Shown here in pieces: positions 44,777 to 56,200 of a stretch of DNA of 64,000 nucleotides. A program made the translations under genes and the position numbers. Every line of letters begins with the position of its first letter. Positions within the stretch are counted from its first letter, which is position 1. Origin of the DNA: Lophium mytilinum (lineage: Eukaryota > Ascomycota > Dothideomycetes > Mytilinidiales > Mytilinidiaceae); the NCBI GenBank assembly GCA_010093605.1, contig MU004203.1, positions 24,156-88,155 of the forward strand. Reading direction: 5' to 3'. Below the pieces are notes generated by a model, which had not been told where the DNA came from, made no database searches, and saw only the letters and a program-made list of their open reading frames with translations.

Positions 44777-47700
44777 ACTTTTCTTTCCGGTAAGAGACAA
44801 ATGGTTCTTTCTGTACTTCAAGGGCAGTTGATACTCGAAGGATGAACAACACTACTCTTGCCAGACAGCTCAACCGCTTCTCCCGTCCGTTTTGGGCCGA
44901 CGCGTCGCTGGTTGAGCATGCTGAGAACAACACATTCTGACATCGTCTCAAATCCCAAAAAGCCAGTCTTCATCTTGACTGTGCCCTTGTTAACAACCTT
45001 TCTCACCAGTCAGCGAACCTGGTGATCTATCCGCTCATGCTCCGAGCCCACGCCTCCGACGCCTTCATCACAACGAAGTTTTCCTTTCCTTAAGCATCGA
45101 CCAGCCGCTCCGCCATCTCTTCTGAGTAAGACGTGTCCCCCTCGCTCACCAGGAGTGGTCCGGGAGTCTGGATCCTCAATCAACACGTCGTTTGGGTCAT
45201 GTGCAGCCTGATGCCTTGGGGCAGGGTTGCATATACAATGTCTTGCCGCAAGCCATGGGTGGATTCGTACAACGGCATGCCGCAAGCCATGGCTGCCTGT
45301 ACAATGCCATGCCACAAGGTATGGTCGGCTTCAAAGTCCGATCATGGGGGGTATGGGGCGCGGTTTTTAACTTTCATGGCCATGGGGCTGCTGTACAACT
45401 AGCTATACTATCGGCCTAAGCAAAAATAACAATACTTTCCCTCTTGAAATTAAATGTTTTTCTATATACTATGCTCGTCTGTTTGCTCTTCTATCTACTT
45501 AAAAGTAGACCCATATACCAAATTCACCTCCCTACATAGTTGTAGAGGATTCACACACTTCCTTAAGAGGATGCAAATCCTTCAATTTCTCGGCCATTAT
45601 CCCTTGCGGCAGTGAATTTCATCTATTCTCAGTAGAAAGATGCTGCTAAGACTACAACACATGCGCCTTCTTGTCCTTAGTAAGTATCGCTCTTTAAACG
45701 ACCTTACGAAGTATTATTCCTTCATCCTTTTTCTTCACCCACCTTCCACCGCCGAAGTCCATCTGCCAACTCGTCCATCTGTATCAGTCTCAGACCGCTT
45801 CGCGCTGCTTTTCACCTTGGCCTTACTATTTGCAGTTCTCGGCTCCGGCTATAGCAGACCTGACAAAAGCTGTCATCGCCAACCGACTTTGCTGGTGTAA
45901 GGGCGGGAAACGTCTTCGCATCCACCTATTTATACCTAAGAGGCTCGCATTAATAATTTCTAGGCTCCTTCTCTCCCTCGTGTAGCTCCAACTTCACCGT
46001 TCTAGTCGAAGTGAAGTCCTGCGTCACGGTCGTCTCTCGTATATGGCGCCTAGCCGATAGAAAAATGTTGCTCCGGTAAGGGGTCAGTGCTGGCCAGAAG
46101 GTGGGCCAGTGCAGCGCTGGTCGGTAGTATAGCGCCTACGTAGAATGTCTGGATAGGAACAAAAGCAGGGAAGAGCAGCATAACATCGTCCATCAGAGAT
46201 CTGGACAACCTGAAGAGTTACTGCAGAACTCATATATCACGATCCCCACCCAGGCACGTCATATCGCTTGTCTGACTCCGATTAGGTCGAACCGATGGCC
46301 CGTTCGATTATCGGAAGGGCGCGTGAGGGCAGGCAGACGGCTGATGGTTGAAAGGAGAACGAGAACTTGCGACAGCAGGCTTTTTTGCAGTACTGGAGGG
46401 GGGCGGCCAGGTAAAGCGATCTGGCTCGCACAATGAAACACAGGTGAAAGATAAAAGAGACCAAGACCGTCAGGCTTAGGGTGGCCGACGATTCTCAAGG
46501 TACTGGTGTTTTGGCGAGGGAATGGCTCGACTAGGTAGGGGCCATCGTCTTTCTGCACGAGAACTACCGTCTTACAGACTTATGTGCTTGTCGTTGCTCC
46601 TAGTACTTCTCGCTCCCCCTAACTGAATCCCGCTGACCGGTTCCATTCTCCCAAACCGCGGTATATGTCCAAGCTACTAGATGGGAGACTTTGATCGATG
46701 GCTCTGTCAGCGTCTAAATAACCTATGCAGTTTACTAAGCATTCGCGTTTGGTATAGCCGTCGACTAGACATGCATCAGTCTTTTTTTTCTGCTGCTGGG
46801 GCTTCTCTTTAATCGGCGGCTTGGGTTCCCTTCCTGGCCTCAAGCTCGCCCTTGCGACTGGATCTTTTAGGCTCGGGCCCCCCTTGGACTTCCTCTCATT
46901 CATCTAGACTAGCTAACCGTGCACTTCTCCGATAAGAACTAGCCTTCGATTGTTCGATAGCCGCCGTGGTAGCGGTTATAGCACCGGCGTAGTCCAACGC
47001 AGTAACTGTCTACCTCTAAAAGCTCCTCAGCCGAGCTAGAGTTGAATGCCTTCGCCTCGTACTCCTCAGGTGAGATCGACATATCCATGTTGTTGTTGCT
47101 GCTGCTGCCAGGGTCATCCGTCAGCATCTCTGGAGTTGAGACCGCTCTGATTTCTCTTCCTGGTAGAGGCTTACGCGGCGAGTACGCCTTCTTGCAGGTC
47201 TTTAAGTCGCTGGCTTCGCAACAATCTCGTGAGGTCTCCTCCAAGGTGCCAGGACTAAGCGAACGAAGAGAGTGATATGCGACCGGAGGGTTGCAGTGTA
47301 GCGGACGAGGTGTCTGCGATGTATCAACATGGATTGCGGAATGCCTGTCGCGCGTCCAGGGACTGGGGAAAGCGGGCTCGCTCGGTATCGCGGAGGTCTA
47401 TAGGAAGAGGCCGAAAGGATTTCCGTCGTCCTGAGTAACGGTCGTATTGAGGAGAAAGCAAGGAAGCGGTAGCTTAGCGGAAGGATACCTCGGGGTACTC
47501 ATTTCGATGGGCTGTCCGATCATTCGCGGGTGGATTCCTTGTTCCCTCGGCATTTCCTGACGAATCAACCTGTACTTCATACCTGTATCAAAGTCAGTAT
47601 ATTCTGTTCAAAAATGACTTTGAGAGATCCTAAAAATACGAGCCTTCAATCTGACTAGCCCGCAGCGACACGCGTCGCGCTCTTGAAACTGGTGAAGCTG

Positions 47701-48185
47701 AGCGACCCAAGAGGAACGAATAGACAGCGGATTTCGACTCCCTTGCTACGGTTGATGAAGGGGGCTCGACGCTACGACTCCTGAGATGGAAGAATGTGTA
47801 TAGTCTGATGGCGCGAAGTTGGCGGCGGCCGTTCTCTCATCGTGCCCAAGAGCGCGTTGGGCCTTTTGCTGCGCAGTTGTAGCACTTCACTCCGGATGCT
47901 TGTTCGACGATAACTCAGGATAACGATTCCGCGCATACCTGTTAGAGAGTCGCTCTTCAGCCTCTCGTAAAGCGCGCAGCTGCAAACAAGAATGAAGACA
48001 ATCAGTTCCAAAGGTTGGTGATGACGTCCACTCCCCAGCTCTTCCGCACTCCAACCATGCGACAGATGATGGGAGCCATCACTAACACAACACCACAACA
48101 AGCCAAAATTCTCCAGACAAGCAGCCAAAGCAAGGATGATTTCTTCTTCGAAGCCCCAGACAAGCTGAGAAGTTCAATGAAAAAA
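44777..48185. other. Gene-poor region
   Basis: Short frames only. A degenerate 30-45 bp duplication around TGCCGCAAGCCATGG lies at about 45,240-45,330. A CTG/TTG trinucleotide run is at about 47,088-47,110. A minus frame at 46,939-47,244 and a plus frame at 45,640-45,900 have no recognised domain. Confidence 0.35.
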
Positions 48186-48332
48186 AGTTCGCGTCGGCCC
48201 GAGGCAGTGCAATACGAGCGACACTGTGCCCCCGGACATAGGCAAGCCCAGCGGCCCAGGAGCGGTTTCCAAAGAGTGGATTAATCAGAAGGAACCCCGT
48301 AGGGCTATCCCAGCGATTAAACTGAGAAGAAC

Positions 48333-48387
48333 CTGAGAGGATTGTTAGCAGGAGGATCAAGAAGAGTGAGAGGGAAGAGGAACTTAC
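48333..48387 (-). other. Intron 2 of U2 snRNA
   Basis: 55 nt, GTAAGT donor, GCTAAC branch-site match 13 nt or so before the CAG acceptor. It lies directly after the branch-site recognition segment and before stem IIa. Confidence 0.9.
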
Positions 48388-48418
48388 AGATACTACACTT
48401 GATCTAAGCCAAAAGGCA

Positions 48419-48471
48419 CTGAGAATTTTATTAGCCAAGGTCGAAAGGAGAGGAGTGAGGTCGAAACTTAC
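48419..48471 (-). other. Intron 1 of U2 snRNA
   Basis: 53 nt, GTAAGT donor, GGCTAATAA branch region and TCTCAG acceptor. It splits the U2 segment that pairs with U6 (helix II), leaving only about 10 nt in the first exon. Confidence 0.9.
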
Positions 48472-48512
48472 AAGAGAGCTGGAAAAAGGAGGAAGGTCGG
48501 GGGGCGGGCGGT

Positions 48513-48520
48513 CTTATATA
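48513..48520 (-). promoter_or_regulatory. TATA box of the U2 gene
   Basis: TATATAAG on the minus strand, about 31-38 bp upstream of the estimated U2 5' end, the distance expected for a Pol II core promoter. Confidence 0.7.
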
Positions 48521-48591
48521 CCTGGCTGACAGAGAATTTGCCAGCCGCTTACTAAGCTATTGGTAAGCTGCTGCCTAGAATTTAGGAGCGT

Positions 48592-48615
48592 GGAATGTCG
48601 CGGAACGTGGCGGAA
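48592..48615 (-). promoter_or_regulatory. Triple GGAA motif with exact 10-bp spacing upstream of U2
   Basis: Plus-strand GGAA at 48592, 48602 and 48612. The same three-fold motif with the same spacing and similar intervening bases lies upstream of a TATA box at 59.1-59.2 kb. It is a candidate proximal element for snRNA-type transcription. Confidence 0.5.
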
Positions 48616-48639
48616 CGTCGTTGAATGAGGTGTCTGGGG

Positions 48640-51587
48640 ACGTGCGGTGAGCGGCCGGCCTTCGACTGTTCACGTGACTGAGCCGCCACCCCGTTCCAAG
48701 GGCAGTGTCGCTAGTAACGTGTTTGTTAGAGGGCTCTATAGGTATATGTCTTTCCAGAGTAGGTCTAATCTTCTTCACTTCTATCCCTCTATCTTCTCAC
48801 TACTATGTGGCGGTGTGAACTCCGTTTCTCCTCAGGCTCAGTAGTCATCTCTCTACAGTTGACTTTCCTCAAAAATTAGGTGATCCCGTGCACTCATCCA
48901 GCGGCCAAGTTGTGAACTAGGCTTGACTGCTTTCTTCCATCTCCGTCACTACTTCTAGATCTTTTTTATGTCTACACCATCTTCGGGCAGCTCTTACCCT
49001 ACACCGACAGCGAACCAAGCATGGAAATTCACAGAAACGTCCCGTCTACAGCAATCGATGTCTGAGGTATGTGTATACGTATCCTTCGTACTCGCTAGTT
49101 ACGGCTAAAGCTCCTACGAGAATCCACAGGGACTATTCGAAATCCCGACGGCGACCAGGAGTTGGAAAGACCGTCGCAAATGAAATGTCCCGCACCAACC
49201 TCGACCTCCCTGGCGGGGCAGACTTGGATTATCCGAGGCGATGTTTATCACGGCATCGCGGACTGTGAAAAACGTAAAGAGGGTACCTATGGAGCTGCTG
49301 GATAGGTAAGACGGAAGAAAGAATGGTTTCACATCACTCACGAGCTTCCCAAAATTCTCTAGGCCGACAAAGTCAATCTCTAGTTATATATAGGTAGTCA
49401 CAGAGATTTACTCCAGCTTTCATTGAATGGCTCAGCTTTGAGCACTCTTCAATCTTTCGAATGATGATGCCATGGCCTGAGGCCGACGGGTGGGCTATCT
49501 GGCTGCCAATAGGATACAAGTACAGCATGGGGTTTTACTCGCATCCAGGTACCACTCATTGAAGAGAACCGTGGCCCTTTGCATCCTTATTCCAGATCTT
49601 GCTCTAGCTTGCTTAGCCGGTTCGATAATAGCAAAAACTCTCAAAAGTTCCGTCGTGATCGGAACCGCCTTTGCTGCCCCTTCTAATCTAGATACTTGGA
49701 AAACGCGAGGATCTTTCTCCAAGCATCCTTGCGGTCTCCTAACTTTAGCAACTTGGAAAACAGCACAACATCCTTTTCCATCTAAGCTGGCTGACACTCC
49801 CCAGTCATCCTCGCCGGCCTCATCCCCCAAAGCGTGATCAGCTCAACCTAAAGCACCTCCCTCTACTTCTGCACCAGGTTCGGCCTCCTCGGCGTCTTAC
49901 TGGAGACAGTAACCCACCAAACCTTCTCCATCGGCTTCCAACCCCTAGTCCTTCACTACCTCGAACTCAACCGCACCTCCGTCATGCCCCGAGTAAATGG
50001 ATCCTACGGTTATCATCCCAGCTCTACCCACGCCATCGGCTGCAATGCCAGTGTTCGCTTCGAAACCTCCGCCGCCTCCTACGCTTTGCCTCCTCAAAAT
50101 GCAAGACCACCGACCTGGCTATCCTATACTTTGCCTTCCTTCGCGAACACTTCACACGGGTGTGAATGAGACCCCGCTCCGCAGCCGCCGACCCCGTTCA
50201 GATGGCCGGTGCCCCCTGCGAGACCTGGCAGATGAACAAGACACTCTCACTCGTGGTCGACTCTCATCTGAGTGGGTTGATCTGTACACCGACAACAGCG
50301 AGGCGTGAGGCTACTCCTGGATCCTTGCGCTGGGCCCTCGCGTCACTGATTGCTGAGGACTGGCTGCTGGCGGATGAGGGAGCGGTGGGAGAGGAGGCGG
50401 ATTCGGTCTAGGCTGGTGCTCATACTGATAACACGGCGAATGCTACTATTACGAGCCCTGTAGGTGAGGATCGCCCGGGAACTCCATGTCGAGCTCTTTG
50501 AGGCGAGCGGCGTGAATTGCAAGGAGGCGATGATTTTCCTAGACGTCAGCATTAGGTCGTTTGGTGGTATGGTCTCTGACGCTAGTAGTGCATCGGACGA
50601 AACTTCAGATTCGCTTCCTTCTTCGTCGGGTGGAGAAAGCAACAAGACTGTAGAAGAGAAGATGAGCGGTATTCTGGGTTTCTCAACCTCTAATAAATCA
50701 AGCATCAACGGCGACTTTACCTCGAAGAACGCGTTGCCAATTCCGGAGACCTATTTGAAGGGCTTACTTCGAAGACATCCAAAGGGAAAGATCTACTAGT
50801 TTGATGAGGAAGGCCGCATATCTTCGTCAGACTCGTCAGGCGAAGACAGTTCAAAGCGGGTGGGTCGACGAGGATTCGACTCTACGAACAGAAGACAATG
50901 AGCTCTGAATGGGCTTACGGGGTCAAACGTGGGCCGTCAAGAGGCTACCTGGGGAATCAACATCTGGTTGCACCCCGTGGGGACGGCGGCAACGGAGGGA
51001 GTATATGCGGCGATTGAGCGGACTGAGGTTGATAGGGTACAGTACGGCACCATCGCTGTTGATGCTTACATGCCTGAGCTAGGGTCGGATAAGGAGAAGC
51101 CGGTGGATTTTCGACCGAGGCTTTGAGGGACATGTTGGGGAGGGATACGGGGGATAAGCGAAGCAGTCCGGCTACTAAACAGGACAAGGTCTGTGGGATT
51201 AGAAGAAGATGAGTACGAACCTTTGGGAGCACGGGAGGTTAGTCCCTTCATCGGCCAATGCGTAAGGTGAACAGATGCGTACAGAGGGCTTGGATTACGA
51301 CGATGTAATATGTGGGAGCTGCATATTAGTGGTCGGTTTTTTGGTAGAGTTAATGGAAATTTCCCCATGTGCTAGGCATTAACGGTAGAATACTATGCTT
51401 ATTTCATTAATATGAATCTCTTAAGGCCCAAGCACTGCTGGCTGTGCTCCGTGAACGGCATAAGATAAAATTTGAGGTCGAAGTGGCTCCATATCTGTAT
51501 CCTGAACTATCTTAATTCCGTGAGACGCTTTTCATTATGAAGACATCTCCCTCTACAATATAAGAAGTTGCTGCCGAAATCGCTCTT
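48640..51587. other. Gene-poor region with possible decayed coding remnants
   Basis: Between about 49,850 and 50,800 several plus-strand frames in different phases read like protein (for example LETVTHQTFSIGFQPLVLHYLELNRT, and later SDASSASDETSDSLPSSSGGESNKTVEEKM). This suggests an old gene that has lost its frame, but I do not recognise it. Confidence 0.3.
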
Positions 51588-52028
51588 ATGTCCAGCCCTT
51601 TGACATCCACTCCTCTTACCGCCCTCGCTAATATCGACAGTGAAGTGACGAAATCCCCACCCTCCCGACCCGCCCCAAGCTCCACCTTCACCTTCACCCT
51701 ACCCGACTCCTACCTACCTATTTATACGATAATATTCTACCCTCCTTTTACCCTTAGGGATCTGGCACCTAGGCGGGCTATGTTATGGACCAGTGTAAAG
51801 TTACTGTACTATTGTCCGAGTTGCTTGTTTCCTTGTTTGGCTTTCTGTTTCCTTGTTTGGGTTGTTGTTTGTATTTTTGCTTCTTTTTGCGCTACGCTAG
51901 GGTCTTGGGTTCGAGGCGCGGTGGGCTGGGTGTTATTTTTGTGTTTAGGGTGGAAGGGTTTTTTGGTTTTTGCTTGGGTGTTTATGTCTTATGCGGTTAG
52001 AAAACTTCTTGAACTAGTGGAAGACTAG
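51588..52028 (+). CDS. Hypothetical small membrane protein
   Basis: An ATG-started frame of 146 residues. The first 65 residues are Ser/Thr/Pro-rich and the rest is strongly hydrophobic (about 72-140), with room for two or three membrane segments (CLAFCFLVWVVVCIFASFCATL and GWVLFLCLGWKGFLVFAWVF). A short charged tail (RKLLELVED) follows. No family is recognised. The hydrophobic half comes from T/G-rich DNA and could be a composition effect, so coding status is uncertain. Confidence 0.35.
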   Translation: MSSPLTSTPLTALANIDSEVTKSPPSRPAPSSTFTFTLPDSYLPIYTIIFYPPFTLRDLAPRRAMLWTSVKLLYYCPSCLFPCLAFCFLVWVVVCIFASFCATLGSWVRGAVGWVLFLCLGWKGFLVFAWVFMSYAVRKLLELVED

Positions 52029-52635
52029 CTAGCTTTAGTGCTGTAAGAATCTAAGGCCTTACTTCAAGTACCAAAGTAATATCTCCAGGTGCCACAGGCA
52101 ACATAAGTGTTGAATAGTTGTTCACATCGACGGGTTCATAGCTAGCATTACGATATCCCCAGCACGTAATGTTGTGACTTGATGGTGTAGAAACATCTCT
52201 TATCTCCAGTCTTACTACAGAAACTAATCCCAAATAATACGCCGACAGCCCTATAGCCCTATAGCCCTTCTCTTCTCACCACGAGCCTCGGTACTGAAGT
52301 ATGTGATCCTTGCCCATATGAGCATAGTGACAACATGCAAGGCAATTGGTCGAGCCTAGAACAGAAGGAAAGAGAACGAAGCCAATGTCAAACCAATATC
52401 AAGCCAATCTGATCCTAGGTGAGACCGCCAGTAGCCTCGGTTCCTTCCATAGCCTCTCCGCCGTTAGAGATGTGGTGTAGCGGACATGGGTGTCCATTTG
52501 GCATTTACGATGGGAGAGCCATCAATCGTATGGAGGAAGATATGTGGACCCAGTGAAGATTGAGTGAGGGCTCTGAGAATGGTGACAGCTAGTATGTAGC
52601 TTGCCTGTTTACCGGCGTTGTGGAACCATAATGGC

Positions 52636-53225
52636 TCAATCCCGTATCGAAAGAAAGAGACCACCGTACTGGTTTCCGGTGAACTTGGCTGTGCAAAGGT
52701 TAGATGATATCTTTGAGGCCGATAGGACGTGACGTACAAAAGGCAGTGACGGCGTCCTCCAGCTTTTCGAACTGAACCACACCGGTGCCACACGAGCGAC
52801 CGTTGGCTTCGCATTGAATCTCGGCACGGCTGACCTTTCCGATAGTACTGAAGAGCTCTACCAAGTCCTCGTTGGATGTTGACCACGGGAGCTGAATGCT
52901 GTCAGTCTCTCGTGTGGAAGAGAGGAGACACGCCACTTACATTCTGGACGTAGATGACTTCACCCTCCTCGCCGCCAGAGGTTGTTCCTCATTGCCGTCT
53001 TCGGGGTGAGATTCAACGGACACCCTGGTCTGAATGGCTCAGTGAGGCCTTCGGACTGGCCCTAGGGGGTCGAGAGCGTCGGTCGGTGCGACGGTAGTCT
53101 TCGCGGTCGCCGGAGCTGCTTCGGGGGGAGTAGGATTGACGACTACGGCGTGGGGACCTAGACCGACGAAGGGCAGAGCGGGATCGCTCGCGCTGGAAAT
53201 CTTGAGCATTAGTGTTGATCGACAT
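52636..53225 (-). pseudogene. Broken Gbp2/Hrb1-like SR-type RNA-binding protein
   Basis: An N-terminal exon from ATG 53225 encodes an RS domain (RERSRSALRRSRSPRRSRQSYSPRSSSGDREDYRR), then meets a stop at 53013. About 60 bases later comes EEGEVIYVQN, which joins over a 49-nt intron (52892-52940) to LPWSTSNEDLVELFSTIGKVSRAEIQCEANGR and the RNP1-like GTGVVQF. A second 49-nt intron (52689-52737) leads to KFTGNQYGG and a premature end. This matches the start and the third RRM of Gbp2/Hrb1 proteins, which bind poly(A)+ RNA and serve in mRNA export quality control. The first two RRMs are missing and the third is truncated after QYGG. Intron-like segments with GTAAGT upstream (53,260-53,480) may be leader introns. 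It is probably a partial duplicate of an intact gene elsewhere. Confidence 0.6.
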
Positions 53226-56200
53226 GATGTCGGTCAACGCGGAGGTATCGAGCAGTGGGGCCTAGCAAGTGTTAGTAGCTGATGCACCAGGACACATCAA
53301 GAACTTACTTACGTGACCACGCCGATGAAGAGCGGGCGTGCGCCCTCTGTTAAACCATAACGCAGGTGTCATAAGGGGTGGCGTCCAAGCGCGAGTCGCT
53401 GTGGAAGAAATGAAGTTTAGTTGAAGTTCTGAAGGTGAGGGGCTCTATGTTGCGGAAGTGAGGAGCTGCGCGAGCCGTAAACTTACCTGACGGTCGGTGG
53501 TCTGGCTGCTGCCATGTTGTCGGAGAGGCTGACGGAGTGGCCCTGTCTGCGGTGGGTGGCGTGAAGCTGGTCTGGTTGTGTGATGAGGTTGGTGATGGTA
53601 GGTCAGAGGGAGGACGGTGAGCTGTTGGTGGTTGAAGCGGCGGGGTGACGGCGACTTCGAGCTCGCGGCGGAAGTATTCTCCGACTCTGCCCCGTGGAGC
53701 CTAGTAGTGGATTGGCGGAGTGTTGGAACCAAGCCAGCTGCTTCACTGGGAGAGCTGTGAATTCCAGAGCAGTGAGCAGGCACGGCTAGGAGAACAAGGC
53801 TTCACTCATGGAGAGCTGTGAGGGGTAGAGGGTCACGAGGAAGCCTGTCCTCTTCCAGGTGTGTAAAGCTCTCTGAGGAACGGACCTTGAAGAGATTGGG
53901 ACCCGGCCGAAGGAGGGCTGGAGGCCTTGGTTCCCTCCATGGATCATCGACGCTAGACGTGAAAGAGAACGTCTCCTACATTGTGAGAAAAGATCTGAGA
54001 TATTGAATTTGGCCTTGCAGCGTGTGTTGCCAGCCCGGCAACATCCAGTCCGGTTGCAAATTGGCACAATTTGGATATTGAGGCTTTGATAAGAATTGCT
54101 CGAGAAAAAGAATATCACCACGGCTCTGGCAAACAAGCCTGTGACTCTCTTCGGAGCCACACAGTAGTACTATCTCCACAACTACCCAGGTTCTCAAAAC
54201 TCCTGAGCAAAATAGATTGACCATCGCTGTGTCGTATCTTGCTCCCGCATGGCAATCGGGAAGCCCATATAATGATTCAAGAGGCAGTCCATAACATGTT
54301 TCATACCGCTACCTCGATTCATACTTGCCCACATAGGTGCTATGTCCCCCTTCAACTACTACTTGGGCCCTGATCTTCTTCTCGCACAGCCGACGCTTTC
54401 CATTTTTCCCCCAATTATGCACCTACCAGCCGAGGTGTTTCTGCTGCCACATAGACCTACCCCGTTATGTCGTAGAGGATGCCATGTCTCCTGGCGCGGT
54501 CATACCGAACGCCGCACCGCTTCGTAACAAGTGTATGTGAATAAAGAGCCCGATGCGTCTCTTGTTCTAGAAATTGACGGCTGGGACGACGACGGAGCCG
54601 ACGCGGAAAGGCGCTAGGCTCTCGTGAAGAGAGAGAAGCGAAGGCGTCAAAGAAGAGCGGAGAGGGTATGGCAAATGGCGGAGATGATGCTGCGAGCCGG
54701 GAGCATAGACGCTTCATCGCCATCTCAGTCTGTGGTTTGCTACGAGTTGTTAGACCTTTCTAGCCAATAAGGCGTCTATGCCACGTATTCAATGAGCTTA
54801 CGCAGAGTCTTTACGATGTTCCGATCCTCTGTGACTGTCTACGCGGCAACTTCTCTCACGATGTCAGGAACACTCCCGGTTGGCTGTCAGGCGAGTTGTG
54901 AGGTGACTGAGAGAGCCAGCATCTGCTCGCTCAGATCTACAGTCTAAAAAGATGGAGATTCGATGCTTCTCAGGGTTTGTAATGATCAACAGATTATGTT
55001 TTCTTCAGACAGGGATAACTGTACAAAACGTTTTATCGTGAAAGCCGATGCAAGGATGTGCAATAGCACGAAGGGAATCTTACCTTATTAGAAATCATGC
55101 ATTCGAAGGACATAGCCGTCAGCGCCCTCGAATACAAGAACTTCTCCGAGTTTGTTGAGCTTCAGGTACTCGGTAGAAGTGATCAGCCGGCACAGTCTCA
55201 AAAAACGCGTACAATCAACAGCGCCTTGGTCTGTGACATACGAAGCCTCCGTGACTGTGACTCGGATTGGGCTAGCTGGTCTTTCCTCTCCGTACCGGAA
55301 GCCGGCCGGTCGTGTGCTTCGCCGGATGACTGCATGGGCTCTCGGTCGTGGTATGCGGCCGTGAGGTCCTCGCTGTCGCACTTGCTCTTCAAGAATAGTA
55401 TCTCCGTAGTCTCCTTGGTGCGTGGCATCCTTGAAACCGAAGATGAACGGTTCATGGAAAGCCTCGAGAGGGGACGAGGGGCTCAGCGTTGGGTGGAAGA
55501 GAGGAGACACTACCCAACCTTACGGCATGCGACCTGGAAGCCAGCCGCAAGTGAAAGAGAGATTGATGTTGGGTAGAGCTGCGAGACACGCGGCGCAGAT
55601 CAAACGAACCGGTCGGGGAAAGGCTTCGACAGAATGACTGCGAAGGCATCATTAGCAATAGTTGGTCCTTAACGCAGCGATGCAATGGAGTTGGGATCCT
55701 GTAGAGTTTGACGCCGGACCTGCCGTGGCCGTACCTACATGATCTTGTCCCAGACACATGGGAACTTGGAGGCTTGTGAATGTCGACTCGCCATGACCTT
55801 GCTGCGACTGCAAGTGAATCCGGTGACCTAGCATCTCAATTCAGTCTCGGTAAGCTCAGTCCAATGAGCCACCAGAAGCAACTGAGAGCCGTGAAGACGT
55901 GTTCGACAGTCGAGGAAGGGTGTAATATCGAGGAAGACACGGGAGTATTTTTCTTTTTGTTGCTGGTCGCGCGGCTAAGACGACAATCTGGACGCTCATT
56001 TGGGGCGTCAGTATACTCGGCGTCGGTGTAGACATCTCCCTCTACCCTTGAGTCATCTGGGGGGATGCTGTAGCTCATTGCGTCCGTCATATTGAAAACT
56101 CTAATTCCAGCATTGTCGTTAGCTTCTCCAGCTATCCTCTTCATGGTGCGCTCGTCCACGACGATGTGAAGTTGAGCTGCTTCTGGCGTTCTTGGCTCAA

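Larger units (their letters stand above)
48188..48482 (-). ncRNA. U2 spliceosomal snRNA with two spliceosomal introns
   Basis: U2 pairs with the intron branch site and with U6 in the catalytic core. Minus-strand exons are about 48482-48472, 48418-48388 and 48332-about 48188, for roughly 185 nt of mature RNA, the usual U2 size. Exon 2 holds the hallmark TGCCTTTTGGCTTAGATC followed by AAGTGTAGTATCT with the branch-pairing GTAGTA. Exon 3 starts GTTCTTCTCAGTTTAATC (stem IIa), has an Sm-like ACTCTTTGG, and ends in the stem-IV loop CGTATTGCACTGCC. Intron 1 (48419-48471, 53 nt) and intron 2 (48333-48387, 55 nt) both begin GTAAGT, have CTAAT or CTAAC, and end TCTCAG. Removing them restores the conserved order exactly (CTCTT|TGCC and TATCT|GTTCT). 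The exact 5' and 3' ends are estimates. Confidence 0.93.

Noticed and set aside
53477-53487. AAACTTACCTG, resembling the 5' end of U1 snRNA
   Set aside because: No U1 stem-loops follow, and it reads as a GTAAGT splice donor on the minus strand in the leader of the broken RNA-binding protein gene.
55836-55866. Second A-box-like string (TGGCTCATTGGACTGAG on the minus strand)
   Set aside because: No B-box or cloverleaf downstream.
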